Shown: positions 45,445 through 58,859 of the stretch, in pieces | Numbering within the stretch: the first letter of the stretch is position 1 | How the letters are laid out: the number at the start of each line of letters is the position of its first letter | Source of the DNA: Phoronis australis | Taxonomy: Eukaryota; Phoronida; Phoronidae | Assembly (NCBI GenBank): GCA_002633005.1 | Contig: NMRA01000357.1 | Span: 270,379 to 334,378, forward strand | Direction of reading: 5' to 3' | Length of the DNA stretch: 64,000 bases | Made by a program: the position numbers and the translations under genes | The notes under the pieces: model-generated | Database searches by the model: none | What the model was told of the DNA's origin: nothing | The model's input: the letters and a program-made list of their open reading frames with translations, nothing else

Positions 45445-48400
45445 TGTAGAAGGGAAACCTGGTTTCGCAGCCCCTGCGAGTTACTAGTTTTGCAATTTTG
45501 AGGTAAATTCACAAAAATATGCACGTGTATGTTATTTCTTTGATTCACTACTCTGGTATTCCCGTGACTGGAACTTTAGTTTTTAACTCTCTGGCTTGTG
45601 AAATATGTTCGTGAAGTTTCTCGTGCCGCAACGGGCTTGATCGGTTCCGAGCAACTGGGTTATAACGATGGTTTTGTGATTAGAAATAAAAAATCTAAAG
45701 TCGTAACTTACCACACACGGCTATGCTCCCCTGTCTTTATTTCAAGGACGAATAATTCTAATTTATCGCCAAATTCCTGCGGTCGACCTCGGTAAGTTGG
45801 CCTATCGAACTATGTAGGCTACTAATGGTGTATAATGCACCATACAGGTTAAGTTATTGCAAGGCTGCACTTTCAAGGAAGTCTCTTCAAATTCAACCCG
45901 CAACAGCAAGGGTAAATGCCAATGAAATACAATATTTTATTAACCAACATGGCTATCCAATCAGAAATATTAGGCATAGGTCATTGAGCGTAAACTAAGA
46001 CTTTGAGCAAGGCACTTCAAATTCTCAAGTGTGATTGGTACACGTAATTGTGTTCCCACTCAGACGTTTCAGGTTATTAGGTGGCATGGTGGGGTCATTA
46101 GATAAGTTTTCCTCTGACATTTTGGACCGTTTTATTCATCTACTTCTTGCAGCAAGACATCTGTCCTTCTCAGCATTAACCACGCTTTTCATCAATTTAC
46201 ACTAATCCCCTCACCAGGACTCATAATGGACTGGAAACTGTCAATCAGTGGAAATGTCATCAAATCATCCTATTATGGGCTTGCAATTTCTACAACAATT
46301 TTAAAGAAGTGTTTTGAATCTTGGTAAATGTGTTGTCGCCATTAACTCCCTATACCAAACCCAGTAATGTGCACGCGCAGAGTCTCTCATTGTTACACCG
46401 TCACAATAACCTTTCTATTTCTTGTTCATTTTCGTCTTCTGACCAAACTCGACACTTAAATCTCTAAAAATGAGAAAAGTAAGTGCTTTAACTTTAATGT
46501 TTGATATGGGACAATCAATAATGTGTGGTTTGTTATGCACTGGAAGAGGTCATTTGGTGAAAATGACATCTGATTTTCAAAATGCTGCTCCTTCTTCAGT
46601 TTCAAATGTTTAATTCTACTTCAAACTGAGTTCAAATGTGTAAGGTGACAAGTTAGTTTGAAAAATAACTTTTCTAAGTAATCTAGTAATTCGATTAAAC
46701 ACGTTAAAGGTCATGATATGCGAATGCTAGATACTAATTATTCACCCATCTGATTTGTTCATGTAATTGAATTCCACTTCTAAATCGTCATGTCATTTGC
46801 TGCAACCATGAGATCATTAGGTGCAGTCCTATTCATTCAACACGTATGCTGATGTGTCAGCAGTCGATAACTTTGATTTTCAGCAGTAAACACAATTTAT
46901 GCTGTTACTAGTCCTACTCAATGGGCTTATCATGCACTGGATAGGGTCAGTGAGTACAAATGTCGTTTTATTTTTTAAAATTCTATTTCTAATATATTTT
47001 TCAAGGAATTCTCTTCAATTTCACCTCAGTGGTGTAAGTGTACATGCCAATCAAGCACACTGCTTTACTAAGCAATATGGCTTTCCAACCATAGACAATA
47101 GGTAAGATGTCATTGAGTGAAAACTAATATTTTGAGCTGGACACTTCAAATTCGCATATCTGCTTAGTACTTGTAATTGAGTTCCAATTGTTAAGTTAAG
47201 TGCAACCATGGGGTCATTAGATTAGTTGCCCTTCTGAAATTTTGACTCGTTTAAATTGTAGTCTAAAGTGCTTGAGGTAAGATTTTTAGCATCAACCAAG
47301 CTTTTCATCAATGGCACACGAATCATAGATAACCAGAAATTTGCCACATACACGCATCCAGCCTAAAATGTAGGGATGCAGGGGGTCTTGGAACTTTTGC
47401 GTTTGTGGACCTTATGTCCAAAAACGGGTGTAAACGGGATTTGTTCAAGGCTATGATGTGTATTCGCCCCCCGATCCCCTCTGGATTTGCGCATCTGCCA
47501 GTTAGCACTTCGTACCCCGAACTGCAATATGGGATCTGGGAGAATTTTAGGGGGGGCATGGCTCAATTGCCCCTGCCCCTAAATCCGCTACTGCCGCCCC
47601 ATATGATGTGCAGCCCATGCTAGATTTTTCTAAAGGGGGGAACTACATTATAGTCTTGAACGACAGTCCCAGACCTGGCACTGGAAAATTATAATAAAGA
47701 GATAATATTGGCGACAATGAAGCATGAATCATGGTGACAGGCTCAACGTTCAACAGAGAATTAAAATTAATTTTTTTGAATCTTAGCAACTAGATCACGA
47801 CAATGAGCATTCAAAGAGCGATTATTAACAGAAATGATAGCGTAGTGTTTATGGGTATATTTTGGGTGTTCTCCCACCAATAAGTTGCAAATCAAATAGT
47901 GGTCTAAATGAAGTAGTGAGTTTTTAGATGGTGAGGAAATATTTTACGTTTTGATATTCATTCGTTGTTTGTGCAGGGATCTCGCGGTGACGGAATAAGG
48001 CGCGAAAAGGCCACTTCCCCTATCCTTTGACAGGCCTTCATTTGCGCGATTAAACTCACGTTTTCTTATTTTGCTAAGTCTTTGCTTGGAGTACCTGGTT
48101 ACCCCAATACATCTAATTTAACAAATTTCTGTTGAAGTTAAGCTTTAACGCATTACCCAGCCAATCCCATGCTTGCGAGTGCATCACTTGGTGCATTATA
48201 CATCTCTCAGATATTTTAAATGCAAAAACGGTAATCAAGTCGTTACAGAACTTTAAGTTGTACTTACACCTTTTCAGGTAAGCCACGGTGCCGTTTAGGT
48301 GCGTTTGCACTTGTTTGCACACCATCAATCTCTTGTAACATACAACTTAAGTTTTGAAGAATGGTTTTAACCACTATTAGTGTGTGTATCTAATTCAGTA

Positions 48401-49200
48401 CACTAAATTTACTGAATTATTATACTCTGAATTTTTGTTCTATTTGAACTGGCATTTAGTACTATTTGGTGTGTGCTGTATGAAAGTTGAATGGAACATT
48501 CAGTGAAACTGACTTGCGTGTTATCCACTTAGTACTATTTGGTGCGTGCTCTATGGAAGCTGCATTGATCATGCAGTGAAACTTGTTTGCGTGTCATCCA
48601 TTTAGTACCATATGGATCTATGTAACCTGCATGGATAATGTAGTCCGCATGGTTTTACGAAGGGCTCGTCTTTCTGTTTTTGAAAATTGTTTTTGCCACC
48701 ATGCTTTTAAAAGTATTCTTCTTTACTGACAAAATTTTGCCAACACTGACAGCTCAAAGTAAAAATAAAGTGTAATATTGTCCTTTAAATTGTTCCACAT
48801 TGAAGATATACTGTTTGCAGTCAAACATGAGCTATAAAAGTAAGGAACGTTATAAAGTACAACTGTAGATACGCATATATGTGCACACTCATGTTTAAAA
48901 TTGACAAGAAAAAGAACTGTTTCCAAGAAATATTATATACTAATTTAATACAAAGAATTGTAATTCAATAATTTTCAATCGTTGTTGCATTATTACCATT
49001 TCGAAGTTTTTTTGAGAATCCGGCTTTGGTGCGAATACGCTTATCGTTTTTTTAATGCAACTTTTCATGGCCAATACTCGCACAATTGGCCTTATAAAAC
49101 AAAACACAAATGAAATTTAACTGGCTTTAAAACTGTGAAGAAATATTGTGGCCCGAAAAAAATACCTGCTGATAAAGGTTTAATTTGACCTTCAAAGTGT
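45445..49200. other. long intron of unit B, no exon recognised
   Basis: No paralogous match to unit A and no domain was recognised. The frames at 45598-45795 and 46899-47105 are short and unremarkable. A G-rich patch at 47340-47640 looks like a transposon end. Words near 48470-48600 (TTAGTACTATTTGG, GTGTGCTGTATG) form a weak direct repeat of about 65 bases. Confidence 0.4.
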
Positions 49201-49204
49201 AACA

Positions 49205-49747
49205 ATAACTGGTTATCCACTGACAAGAAGACTATCGTTGCAGTCACAGAATGTCAATGTCGCTCAGTGTGTTCGAAGGAAAGATATCATGTCAATCAGA
49301 TTTCAAGAACGGGTATATCAGATGCCATGGATTTTAATTTGACTTCTATCTGGTTTGAATGACCTTTGCTTTAATAGGTGTATATAAAGACTTTAGAAAT
49401 GTGCAGTTTCGGCATGCGATTTTTCTTGTTGTAATGTTCTTCAGTCTCAATGAATTTCACAATTAGACGTTTCCTGGGTAAAACAGCAAATTGATTGTTG
49501 ACGCCCTCTGTGCCCAAAGTCTGACATTGAACTTGATCACAGTGTTATTTGGTCCTCTTTAGATTCAGTCCAGTGTATGTTTCTGCAATGAAAGAACATA
49601 CATGTAAGCCACTGTTGTCCAAACATGACTACCCGTCCATGAAATGACATTTTGTCTCGGCAGCTGCGCCGTCCCAACGAGGACGTCTTGTCTAGCATTT
49701 CTGAAACCTGTGTCAAACATAGTGTCACGGCTTGTTTTTTATTGCAG
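49205..49747. other. intron before the unit B kringle, paralogous to 26480-27768
   Basis: Shares CACAGAATGTCAAT and ATGTGCAGT-TCGGCATGC words with the unit A introns, with deletions. Ends in TTTATTGCAG. Confidence 0.6.
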
Positions 49748-50029
49748 AGGAAAAATTCGACTGCAAAGTTGATGCTAAAGGATTTGACTATAATGGTGAC
49801 GTTCACTACACCAAGACTGGACATGAGTGCAGGGTATGGGGTAGTCCAGAAGTTCAGAGGCACATGTCCACAAGTAAAGGTTTAAGGGATGCGTTTAACA
49901 TGTGGTCAAATGCCGTGAAACTTTCGAACTTTTGTAGAAATCCGGATCATTGGGAAGGCGGTCCTTGGTGTTACATAAAAGGAGAGGATGTACCTTCGTG
50001 GCGTGTTTGTAACATCAAAATTTGTAACG
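49748..50029 (+). CDS. kringle-domain exon, unit B
   Basis: A 282-nt phase 1-1 exon (acceptor TTATTGCAG, donor G|GTACGT), the same length as both unit A kringles. Six cysteines are at FDC, HEC, NFC, PWCY, WRVC and KIC, with an NPDHWEGGPWCY core. It is clearly diverged from unit A: for example YNGDVHYTKTG replaces YIGDVHQAYTG, and a Lys-rich loop lies between MST and the Trp. The NPDH residues agree with kringle 2 rather than kringle 1. Extracellular module following Ig in the chain. Confidence 0.85.
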
Positions 50030-50820
50030 GTACGTTCTAGCAGGACACATATTCAGATTTTGAGCCTCAGCTGTGCAGTGTGAATGCATGTACATCAATA
50101 ATTGCATTTAGTATCGTACCGCTGACGTGGATTCCTACGCATATGTAACTGTTGCGTACTGCTGAAAGATATGTAAAGATACTACTAGCGTCAAAAGACC
50201 CACTCATGTGTCTTCAGTACACTCATCAACTTGATGCCTATTTTACACACGTCGCTAAGCCGCAAAACAAGCTCGTGCGATACAAAGATTGTCTATATCC
50301 TTGTGCATGTTGCTGAACTGATTGATATCAGCATATGCAGCAAACGTGGTGAAAATCATAATTTGAAAAATACATGTTCGGGTTATCCCGTCAAACTTCG
50401 AGGGTGTGAGGATAGTCCAATGTTTAACCTTCTTATTGTATTCAAAACACTCATTGAATTGTCCAAGTTGCACATTTCGATCTAGGAAATACTTATACTT
50501 CCTTTGTCCACTCCTTCAATGATTGCCAGGGGTAAGCTGAAACTGGTTTTAATTCTAAGTTTTCATGTGTTCAATAATAGATAGCACTTGAGTGACATAA
50601 CTCATGGGGTGGCCCAGTTATGGCGTATTTTTCTGTGTTTACATTGAAAACAGTAGTGGTTTAAACAAAACTGCAGTCTGTAACATTCTATTGTATGTTT
50701 GGGGAATGATAATTTAGTTTCTGGAAAGTTTTAGATTGTGTTTAATCGGTTAAAAAATCGAGAAAATTGTGAGATACAACGAATACCAGGGCGCGTGTTT
50801 GTGGCAATGAGTTAAAAACT
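50030..50820. other. intron after the unit B kringle
   Basis: Collinear with 20141-20900 and 28051-28790. The 60-codon frame of unit A is broken here. Confidence 0.6.
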
Positions 50821-50829
50821 TAAATTTAG

Positions 50830-52370
50830 GTTAAGTTGAAATATTTGAGTTGAACATACAAAACCAAGAGTCACAGCGTTAGTCAACAGATAGCCAGCTG
50901 GAGAGACAGCAGGATACCAGTTGCTGGAAGTGTGTCAGAAGATCACCGTAAGTCAAGGTTTAGCAGCACTGACTGGAACTTATAACTGTTTGTTTGAGTT
51001 GACTTCGCGACATACATGTAACTTCGAGCACCAAAAGGAATGGTCACATGTCGGTGACAGCTTGCGCCCACTCATCCACGAAATAGCAGATATCATGCAT
51101 GCACTCAACCTATCTAAAATGGGGGTTCGAATTGATGAGAATGTGGAAATTTTAGTAAGATTCACATGGTGCGTTCATTGCTATGATTTGTGTTTTTGCC
51201 GAATTGTGGAATTTCCCAGATTTATAGTGGACTGTCGCCTCCTTTTCTTTTTTGTTTCTCTGAGGCGGACCTTTTTGCCGAAGTGGGGACTCGTTTCATC
51301 TTGCAACCCCATGGGAGTGCATGTGCACACCAGTACTTAACTCTCGTTAATAAAGCGTGATCAAATGGGCTTGACGTTAGCGACTAACCAGACTAAGGGA
51401 GTTGATTACCTTCGCATGAGAAGCGGGTGTTTTGAGAAACCAACTTAGTGTTTTGAAAAGCAAAAAATTGGGGACATTATAATGGAAGATTAGCCCAGGT
51501 GGGTGAAGTGTGAAAACAAGCCCACTGCGTAGACAAAAGAAATTATGCCAACGAGACTGATGAGAAAAGGCAAGCCCCTAAAGCCAAACAGCAGATGGAG
51601 ACAAGAAGAACGGAACACAAGAGTGCACCAGCACCACTGGAAACATTAACCGCTTGTAGTTGACAGAACACCACGAAACCATCTCCTGGTTTAAACCGAA
51701 GATCGTTAACGTTGATGCAAAAGAGAGTGACATGGACAACTTCCCGAAAGTATTCTAAAGAAACGCTGAGGGTCAGGATTGAAAAAAGAAGGAATGAACA
51801 ATCGGCATCACCTTCCTATTAACATGTAAGGGAATATAATTTACTAGTTCGTGGCACGTGTACGCCCCTACCTAAACGGGTATGTTTACATGTCCAACTG
51901 CAACAAGATAATTCGGTGAGATGAGAGACCTGTTGGTAATTGAACACCTTTACATTGATCCGGCGATTTTTTCGAGAGAGTGGGCAGTAAAGTGAGGCCC
52001 ACGGAATATAAAAAACGAGCACTGAAGTGTCACCAATCAAAGCAAGCATTTGGGAGTAGTCCGAATGCATGAATGCCAGACTTCACTCAAGAATTCACGT
52101 TAGAACAGAGACAAAAATGATGGCTTAGAGGAAGTTTTACTGCACGAGTTTGGCTATGCAACATTGCCTATCGCGTGTGGGAGACGACAGCTCAAAAGAA
52201 ATGAGTGGATTACTTCACATAGGGAAAGGAGTTTTTGGAAATAGTGTATAACGTTAAACACTTCCAGTTTTACGTCAACGTGGCGAATTTCGTACGTGGT
52301 GCAAGCAAACTAAAGGCCGTTTATAGAGAACTACTCGTCACAAACATCACTGGTAATACAAATCTGAGCT
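50830..52370 (+). mobile_element. LTR retrotransposon remnant with RNase H, unit B
   Basis: LTR-like sequence at 50870-51080 (TCAGAAGATCACCG, CTTGCGCCC) is followed by internal DNA. Near 52200-52350 lies an RNase H remnant (EFLEIV, HFQFYV) with stops. Shared with unit A at 28800-31568, but shorter by deletion. Confidence 0.6.
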
Positions 52371-52423
52371 ACATTTATATTAGGATTAACAATCTCACCG
52401 TATGTGTTTGTACAAAGGGGGCT

Positions 52424-52505
52424 GGTGGGCTATATAGCCCTCCCTTTTTTGATGCATCGCCGCCCAAGGTCTATGGGCGGTGCAACGCAGGAGGCTATAG
52501 CTCCC
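52424..52505. repeat. nested inverted repeat, unit B copy
   Basis: The inner stem CCGCCCA (52460-52466) pairs with TGGGCGG (52474-52480). Outer arms with GGGCTATATAGCCC and GAGGCTATAGCTCC remain partly paired. Counterpart of 31633-31711. Confidence 0.6.
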
Positions 52506-52629
52506 AATTTTCAGTGCCTAGCGACCATGGTGTATTTTTATCCAAAATTGTTGCTGACAGCTCAATTGCCAGCCTCAATCACCGAGTCATGTTATCAGCC
52601 GTCTCTGTATAATCTTCGTAATTCAACAG

Positions 52630-52735
52630 ATGCTGACCAAACTGCGGCCTTTAGAGGGGTTGCTCAGTGTAGATGCAGCACCCAGATGCCTTTCTACAGT
52701 GTTGCTGCCATTATCTATTGGACATTAAAGTATGC
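52630..52735 (+). CDS. candidate transmembrane exon, unit B
   Basis: A 106-nt segment between TTCAACAG and GC|GTAAGT, entering in phase 1 and leaving in phase 2 like its unit A counterpart. It is one codon shorter in the hydrophobic run (FYSVAAIIYW). Two cysteines (QCRC) replace residues of the basic AKRRP stretch. If real, it anchors the protein after the kringle. Confidence 0.4.
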
Positions 52736-52842
52736 GTAAGTAAATTTCCGTCGTGGGAGTGCATTTTTGTGTTAACCAATTATCATGTGTCTTCCTAAAA
52801 CGGGGCTCTTTCGGGAAACTATCTTTTATCGTGGGTCTGCAG

Positions 52843-52863
52843 CTTAATTTTCCTAATAATTTG
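52843..52863 (+). CDS. candidate 21-nt micro-exon, unit B
   Basis: TCTGCAG before and G|GTGAGT after. In phase 2 it adds A-LIFLII, making a hydrophobic run of roughly 20 residues with the preceding exon. See 32054. Confidence 0.3.
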
Positions 52864-54300
52864 GTGAGTGTCATTGATTGTTGCGCTCAAATCTGTTGAG
52901 TGGGAATACACGCTTGTTTCACGTGTATGACGCCGCAAATGCGCAGATTGTCATGGACACGACTGACGTTTCTGTGGGAAAAACACTTGACCCTTACTAA
53001 TAGTGGAGGTAGGCTTTGACCTTTTGACACCCGATACCGCCGCTGTGGTACGCTTAGTGGCTCTTTCGTTTGAGAAATTATGCCCATGATGACCAAGACT
53101 TGGAATCTCCATTGTAAGTACTCAGTCGCTTCTCAATCTGCATATAAACAAACGCACCGTGGATTGCACATGTACTCCTTACGCATTACAGACATGGTGG
53201 GCCATCCGTATTTAGATTGATGGTAATTATAGAGGCCTTGAACGCGATAAACCGACTAAATCGTAATAGGGAAAGAAAGCGGTTCCCTGGCACTAAACAG
53301 AATTCAGCCTGCTCACCAGGTATTTTGTGGTTTGTTCGTAAAGATTCTGAAAGTTTGGTTATATTAAAGCATTCTTGCGAAGTTCGATGGGGCATCTGTT
53401 GCCACTTCGTTGATTTTTCTCTTACAAGCCAAAACAAATCCTCTTATTTCATATGGTAAGACATAGACGTAGAATATTTCCCTGATAATTACATGGAAAG
53501 CGTGAACTTTAACCTTAAGCGACTTCGAGCATCTAACAGTGAGCACATGCGCGTGTTGTTCGAAAGTGGGGTAAATCCATGTAGATCATAAACTCTAGTG
53601 TAACAAAAAAAATCCTTCGCGCGTATACATGTAGATGTATCTCAAGAATCATGAATTTTCGATTTTTCCTGAAAATTTTCTGACACGTTAAACTGAACTT
53701 CTCTTTAGTAGGCATCACGAAACGGTAGTTTCGTCAGTAATTGTTTAAATGATGTTTTTAACGAGCTTTCGCGTTGCGTGCCTCTTTAAAACGAATTAAG
53801 TGGACTAAGTTACTCATACCGCAAGCAAGAATAGAGAAAATGCCTATATCACCTCTATCTCAGTCTCATCACAGTTAAGGGACAAGTTCCAAGAAAATTC
53901 TGCTGACTGTTGCCTTCAGCTGCAATTCAAAACTGTCGACAGATGGAAAGCGGTTACTTTCGTTTTGAGATTCTCGATACGTTTTTCATTCTTCGTAATC
54001 AATCAGACTATGGATATCTGTTGTTTGGCATGGAGCCCTTGTCAGATTTAATGGCTCTCACCATTTTCTTCTATGGTTGAAGCAGGCTAAGTAGTTCGTA
54101 AAATGATTTTAACCGAGCGTTACGCAAATGCCAAAATATTCTTCGAGAAACGGAGCACAGGCTGCGCGTGGGCGATTGCATCGTTGTCAGTGTGAAAATT
54201 ATGTTTAATACCGAATCAGTAAAATCGTTCTTATCTGTAATGTGTTTCAGGTGAAAGTCCGAGCTGGGTGGTGGAAGAGAAAGCAAACAACGGAATGAAA
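52864..54300. other. downstream flank of unit B, paralogous to 32075-33060
   Basis: Collinear duplicate of the unit A flank. A further GGAG|GTAGG donor-like site is shared, but the upstream frame shifts between copies, so I did not call an exon. Confidence 0.55.
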
Positions 54301-55700
54301 TACACTTTTCTTATCAACCGTAACCAAGTAAAGTCAATAACATGCATGTCAATACAGACTTGTTGTTTCGATCAGATCTTAGTTGGTTGCATCTTAGTGT
54401 AAGAACCGGAAGGCAATTACAAGGCCTAATGAATTGGGACTGATGGTATTCCTAATAGTAATAGGGTTCGATTTCCGCCACCATCTCAGAGTCAAAGGCA
54501 ACGCGTCCATTCGCTACTTTGGAATTTGCAATGTTAGGATTGGATAACTCCTGCTCCTTGACATGTTTTCTTGGGTCGTCGATGTTTTCTATTAATTTAT
54601 TGATACGGGAAAAGGATATAATTTTATATGGATTTCAAGAGATTGAAATACCCAATGCACTTCTCTTAATTCAACTAAACAAAGTGTAAATACATCTATA
54701 TCTGCAGGCAATCTACTCAAAATCCTGTCACCCTTACATGTAGGTTTCGTGATTTTACGAAATATTATTTCCCAATACATCGAGGCTACTTGCAACGAGA
54801 GAAATGATAAAAAGCTAATGCATTTACAAAGTGCATTAGGTTATCAATAGTAAATTACCTGCTATCATACACTAACCTTGTTGATGACACTTCAGTCATA
54901 CTTGATGGATGGAACACTTTTATCAATGTGAATTAATTCAGTCATTCATTTTTCTATAATTCCATCGCCACGTCACCGAATTAAGAGAGGAGTGGTGTAA
55001 AACGAATAATTCTGTAATATTTGCAACTACACGCTTTTACTGTTTTAAGTAACACTTTCGACACTACTTATCTGAATATGCAAACCAGTTGATGAGGTTG
55101 TACACAGTGCAAAACGGAAATTCAGCTTTCCGCTACCCATGCAAAACTGCTCGAAAGGAGAGAATTGCGAATAAAACATGAATGGCGCGTCATGATCTTG
55201 TTACCAACTTGCAGCAGCCAGCAGTTACGCGTAAATTCTCCGGAAACATTGTTCGCGTTAGTTTTTAACGCTTTTGCCCATGCCAAATGATATCGAATGG
55301 ATTGCGTGAGCTATTGTTTAACTTGCATGATACCTACATGTTCTACAGACTTTGCATGGTTATCTCATGTGGAACACTACCATTGTTTCCCTTTGTTGCA
55401 TCTACAGGTCGTACATATATCATACCTTTTGCGGCCATCAGCCGGTTCCGATAAATGCTTTCCATTAGCTTTATAACTGAAAGAAAAAGAACAATATACA
55501 CGCGTACCAATTGCTTTACGACAAGCCTGCGCCCTTGTGTTTTTCAAATAATTTACTTGGAGCGTCACAAGTTCGATTTTTCATTGTGTTAAGTAAGTTA
55601 TCGCGAAGCAGACACTTGGATTAACTGCTTACCGATGTAGAGTATCTATACATAAATAAGCCCTACGTGAAAGAAATTTACCTTCATAGCGTTCCACGTG
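54300..55700. repeat. duplicated block L, copy 2, internally deleted
   Basis: The start matches 33060-33730 and the end matches 35650-36420. About 1.9 kb in the middle is missing, the join being near 54915. Confidence 0.65.
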
Positions 55701-55739
55701 TAACTTTTAATTTTCTCACCTGACCTGGAATGTGTTACG

Positions 55740-58450
55740 ACACGACTGGTTAACAAATATAGATTATTACATGTTCTCAGTCGTTGTCTTCCGTATTCTA
55801 GAGCCCGAGAGGATTTTAGAGAACTATCACATGAGGGGCATCTTATAGCACATGTAGAAAAGTTATAATGAATCAATCTACATGTACATCCCTCGACCCG
55901 CTTCTGCTTAGGAACTACTTTCTACATGTATGTCAGAGGTCCGGGGTCGGAGGTCGTGACCTTTTAACAAAAGCCGAGCTTTTACTCAAAACGAATTGAA
56001 AATTAAAACAAAATGGAAAGAAAGTTTAATCTATAAATTAAGGTTTAGCAACCATTATAGCTTACTAAATATTCTATCATGCTAAGCTTCGACCGAAAAA
56101 TATCGTCTGCTAGAGTACAGGTAGGTTACCACTGGTAGCTGAGTATAATGCTCAAGTCTAATGTAAGGATGCCGACGACATGATACCTGTATTCAAATTG
56201 GAGATCGGTATTTTACGAGTGAGAGAAAATGAGATATAAATTTCACTGAATTAAAATACGTATGTTTTTATGTAAATTATGCGTCTTATCTTTCATAGCG
56301 CATAATTGTCGGTTCAATGCCCTTTGTTAAACATGGGATTGTTTCGCGTGCTCATTTAAGGACTCTGCTTTCACGTTCGATGAGGTCCGTCTCTAATTGA
56401 TGCAACAGTAAAGCCGACGACTCGAAGCTCTTGCGGACAGGGTTTGAAACCGGCCTCGATTCCGCCAAAATTGTCTCCCTATACCACAATATAAGCCTCG
56501 CATGGCCAATAAAACCATGTAATAATCCACTTAGTTTCAGTAGTGTTGTTTTTAAAGTATGAATGGTGGATGTGGTTGCCAGTAAATCGGACCTCGGTCA
56601 GCTCGCCCTGTTTAAAATCATATTTCTTGTTAACTCGCGGACAAGGTTGCACCTTTCAGTGCTCCATTTTATCACTACGTTTCGTTGATGTTGTGGAATA
56701 TCAAGCGTTGTCTGCGTTGTTTACCGAACTTAAAACACTTACGCGAATAAAGCTAGCGTGATTGTGATCATTATTTCAAGTACACGGCCATAACTCGCGG
56801 AAATTGATGATGTCGTTTTCTCACTTGCTCTATGGAAACAAAGTCTCGCTTTCCTTTAGTAAACACGTTGAATCCTCACCAACAGCTGTGCCACAGGGTT
56901 CAGCGGACTGCATTGTGAAAATCAAACATCAACTACGAATAGGAAAGGTAAGCTAACGTACTACAAATATAGATGAACTCCAAGGGAGATGTACAGATCA
57001 TACGGCCTGAGAGTTTGGGTCGGGCAGCATTGCTTTCCAGAGTGCGTTTATATATGCTCGAGGGATTGGTCCATATACACGGTCCATTTACGCTTCTTGT
57101 ATCTCATTTTTGCCTGGCATGTTCACATCTGCTGTGTTGGAATGTCATCGTCTGCTCTCTTCGTTCTCTGGGTCACGGGTTTACGTCTCTGCTAATCTTA
57201 AGACCTGATGGCATGAATAAAAAGGGATATTCTAAGACAAGCACGGCGACATTACCTCATAAACGAAATTATTTCTCGTAATTCGTTCATCCAATCAGTG
57301 GTTGTGTGAAACAAAACTCGCTTTTTGTGGATTCATTTTCCTCAAGTTATCTTAATAGTCGTAGTTCGTCGCCGTACTTGATTTTTTTAATGTCGTCAAG
57401 GAAGCGGCCAATCAAATTGCACAAAAAAGTTTGCTTTATCAAGCCTCAAATGGGTAAACCAATCACCGCCATCTTGAGTCTTGGGGACAAGACTGGCTTC
57501 AGTTTATGATAATTGTATTTACGAATTCCACTTTTACAGAAAGGGTTAACATGTTGTGTGAAGTCACTAGAATATGCCAAATTTAAAACCGCCTTTAAAA
57601 TTCTGAAGTTCTTCTTTAAGGCGGCCTGTTCATCACCGGTTGCGCTCTATACTGAGCTTAACTGTAATCTCACTTAATGTGTTACTTCACAAAGAGACAG
57701 GGTAGCTTAGCTTTGCAACAATGAGACGTTCTGTTTGAACGGAGAAGCATGTTACGATAAAAATGGCACCAGTGTCTGCAGGTAACATAGGATTTCCTGC
57801 TTCTTCAACAAACATCGGCGATAAGTGCTTAGTATAGAGTACACTTAGTTGAGTCACTCACTCTTTGAGTAATCTGAATTTTGCAACTGGTTGATCTAAT
57901 ATCACATCATGCTGATGCGAATGATCATCAATTCATGTAAAAATAAACAGGGTAAATTATAATCAACAATTATTGCCTGTGTAAGGAGTGAACCAATATG
58001 TTGGTTTTATTGGGAACCTGGAATCCAAATTTCTCACAGCTCAGTATCTGGACCAGGTACTGCAGGGAATAGAAAACTGAATTTTGGCGCCAACCACTAC
58101 GTTGTTCAATTCTTGAATAAATACACTGGTCAGCAGAAATGAATTAATTCAGGTTATCTGCGGAGGAAATTGTATTCGATTTGAAGGAGGGATCCTGCGG
58201 CTGAATGAAAAGTCCTCTTTTGTGGAGCATGCGCATACTGGGAAAAAGTTTCATGTCCATCTGTTTTTTCTCTTTAACTATACGCACCTTTATCCAGCCA
58301 GCTAACTGTATGAAGTATATCGTCAAAATACAGCTAGGTACCACTGTGCTTAAATCTTCCATAGACCCCGAAATTGAACACAGCCAGGATAGTTCTACTC
58401 GTCACCTCGCCGTGAAACCTGTATCAACATGTAAATCTAAAGACCGGACG
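55740..58450. other. unique spacer, no gene recognised
   Basis: Not matched elsewhere in the window. Frames such as 56973-57281 and 57306-57509 lack recognisable domains. Confidence 0.4.
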
Positions 58451-58459
58451 TGCATGCTG

Positions 58460-58608
58460 TATTTTTTCTTTCTTATTCTCTGGGGGCTCCGTGGTCAGCG
58501 GACCTCTCGGGTCCTTCACGGAGTCTCCATAAGCGTAAATCTGTATCAACTGTATTTTTTGTTTTTTGACTTAAAGTGAATATAGTGTATTACTACTACT
58601 ACTACTAA
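58460..58608 (+). mobile_element. LINE-type 3' end: hairpin plus TAC tail
   Basis: A nested stem-loop (CTCCGTG 58487-58493 with CACGGAG 58517-58523; GGACC 58500-58504 with GGTCC 58510-58514) is followed by a TACTACTAC tail at 58590-58606. A terminal hairpin and short tandem tail are typical of some LINE or SINE 3' ends. No ORF2 was recognised upstream, so the copy is strongly 5'-truncated or a SINE. Confidence 0.5.
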
Positions 58609-58859
58609 ATCTGGGAATCGAAAGACTCTCACCTTGCCTGCTATAGCCGTTTACGTGGAAACCAATCTAATAAACGTCATTTTCTAGCGTAATCCTCCGC
58701 CTTTTCTAACAAGGAAATGTTCTGACGTCGTGACACGCAAGGGACATTTAATAAATTTTGCGACATCTCTCGCGAGATGATGATAGCTTATCGGCAGCAA
58801 AACCTCTTTTGAAATTCGGTTTTACTGAATCAAAACTCTAAACACTTATAATGAAGTAA

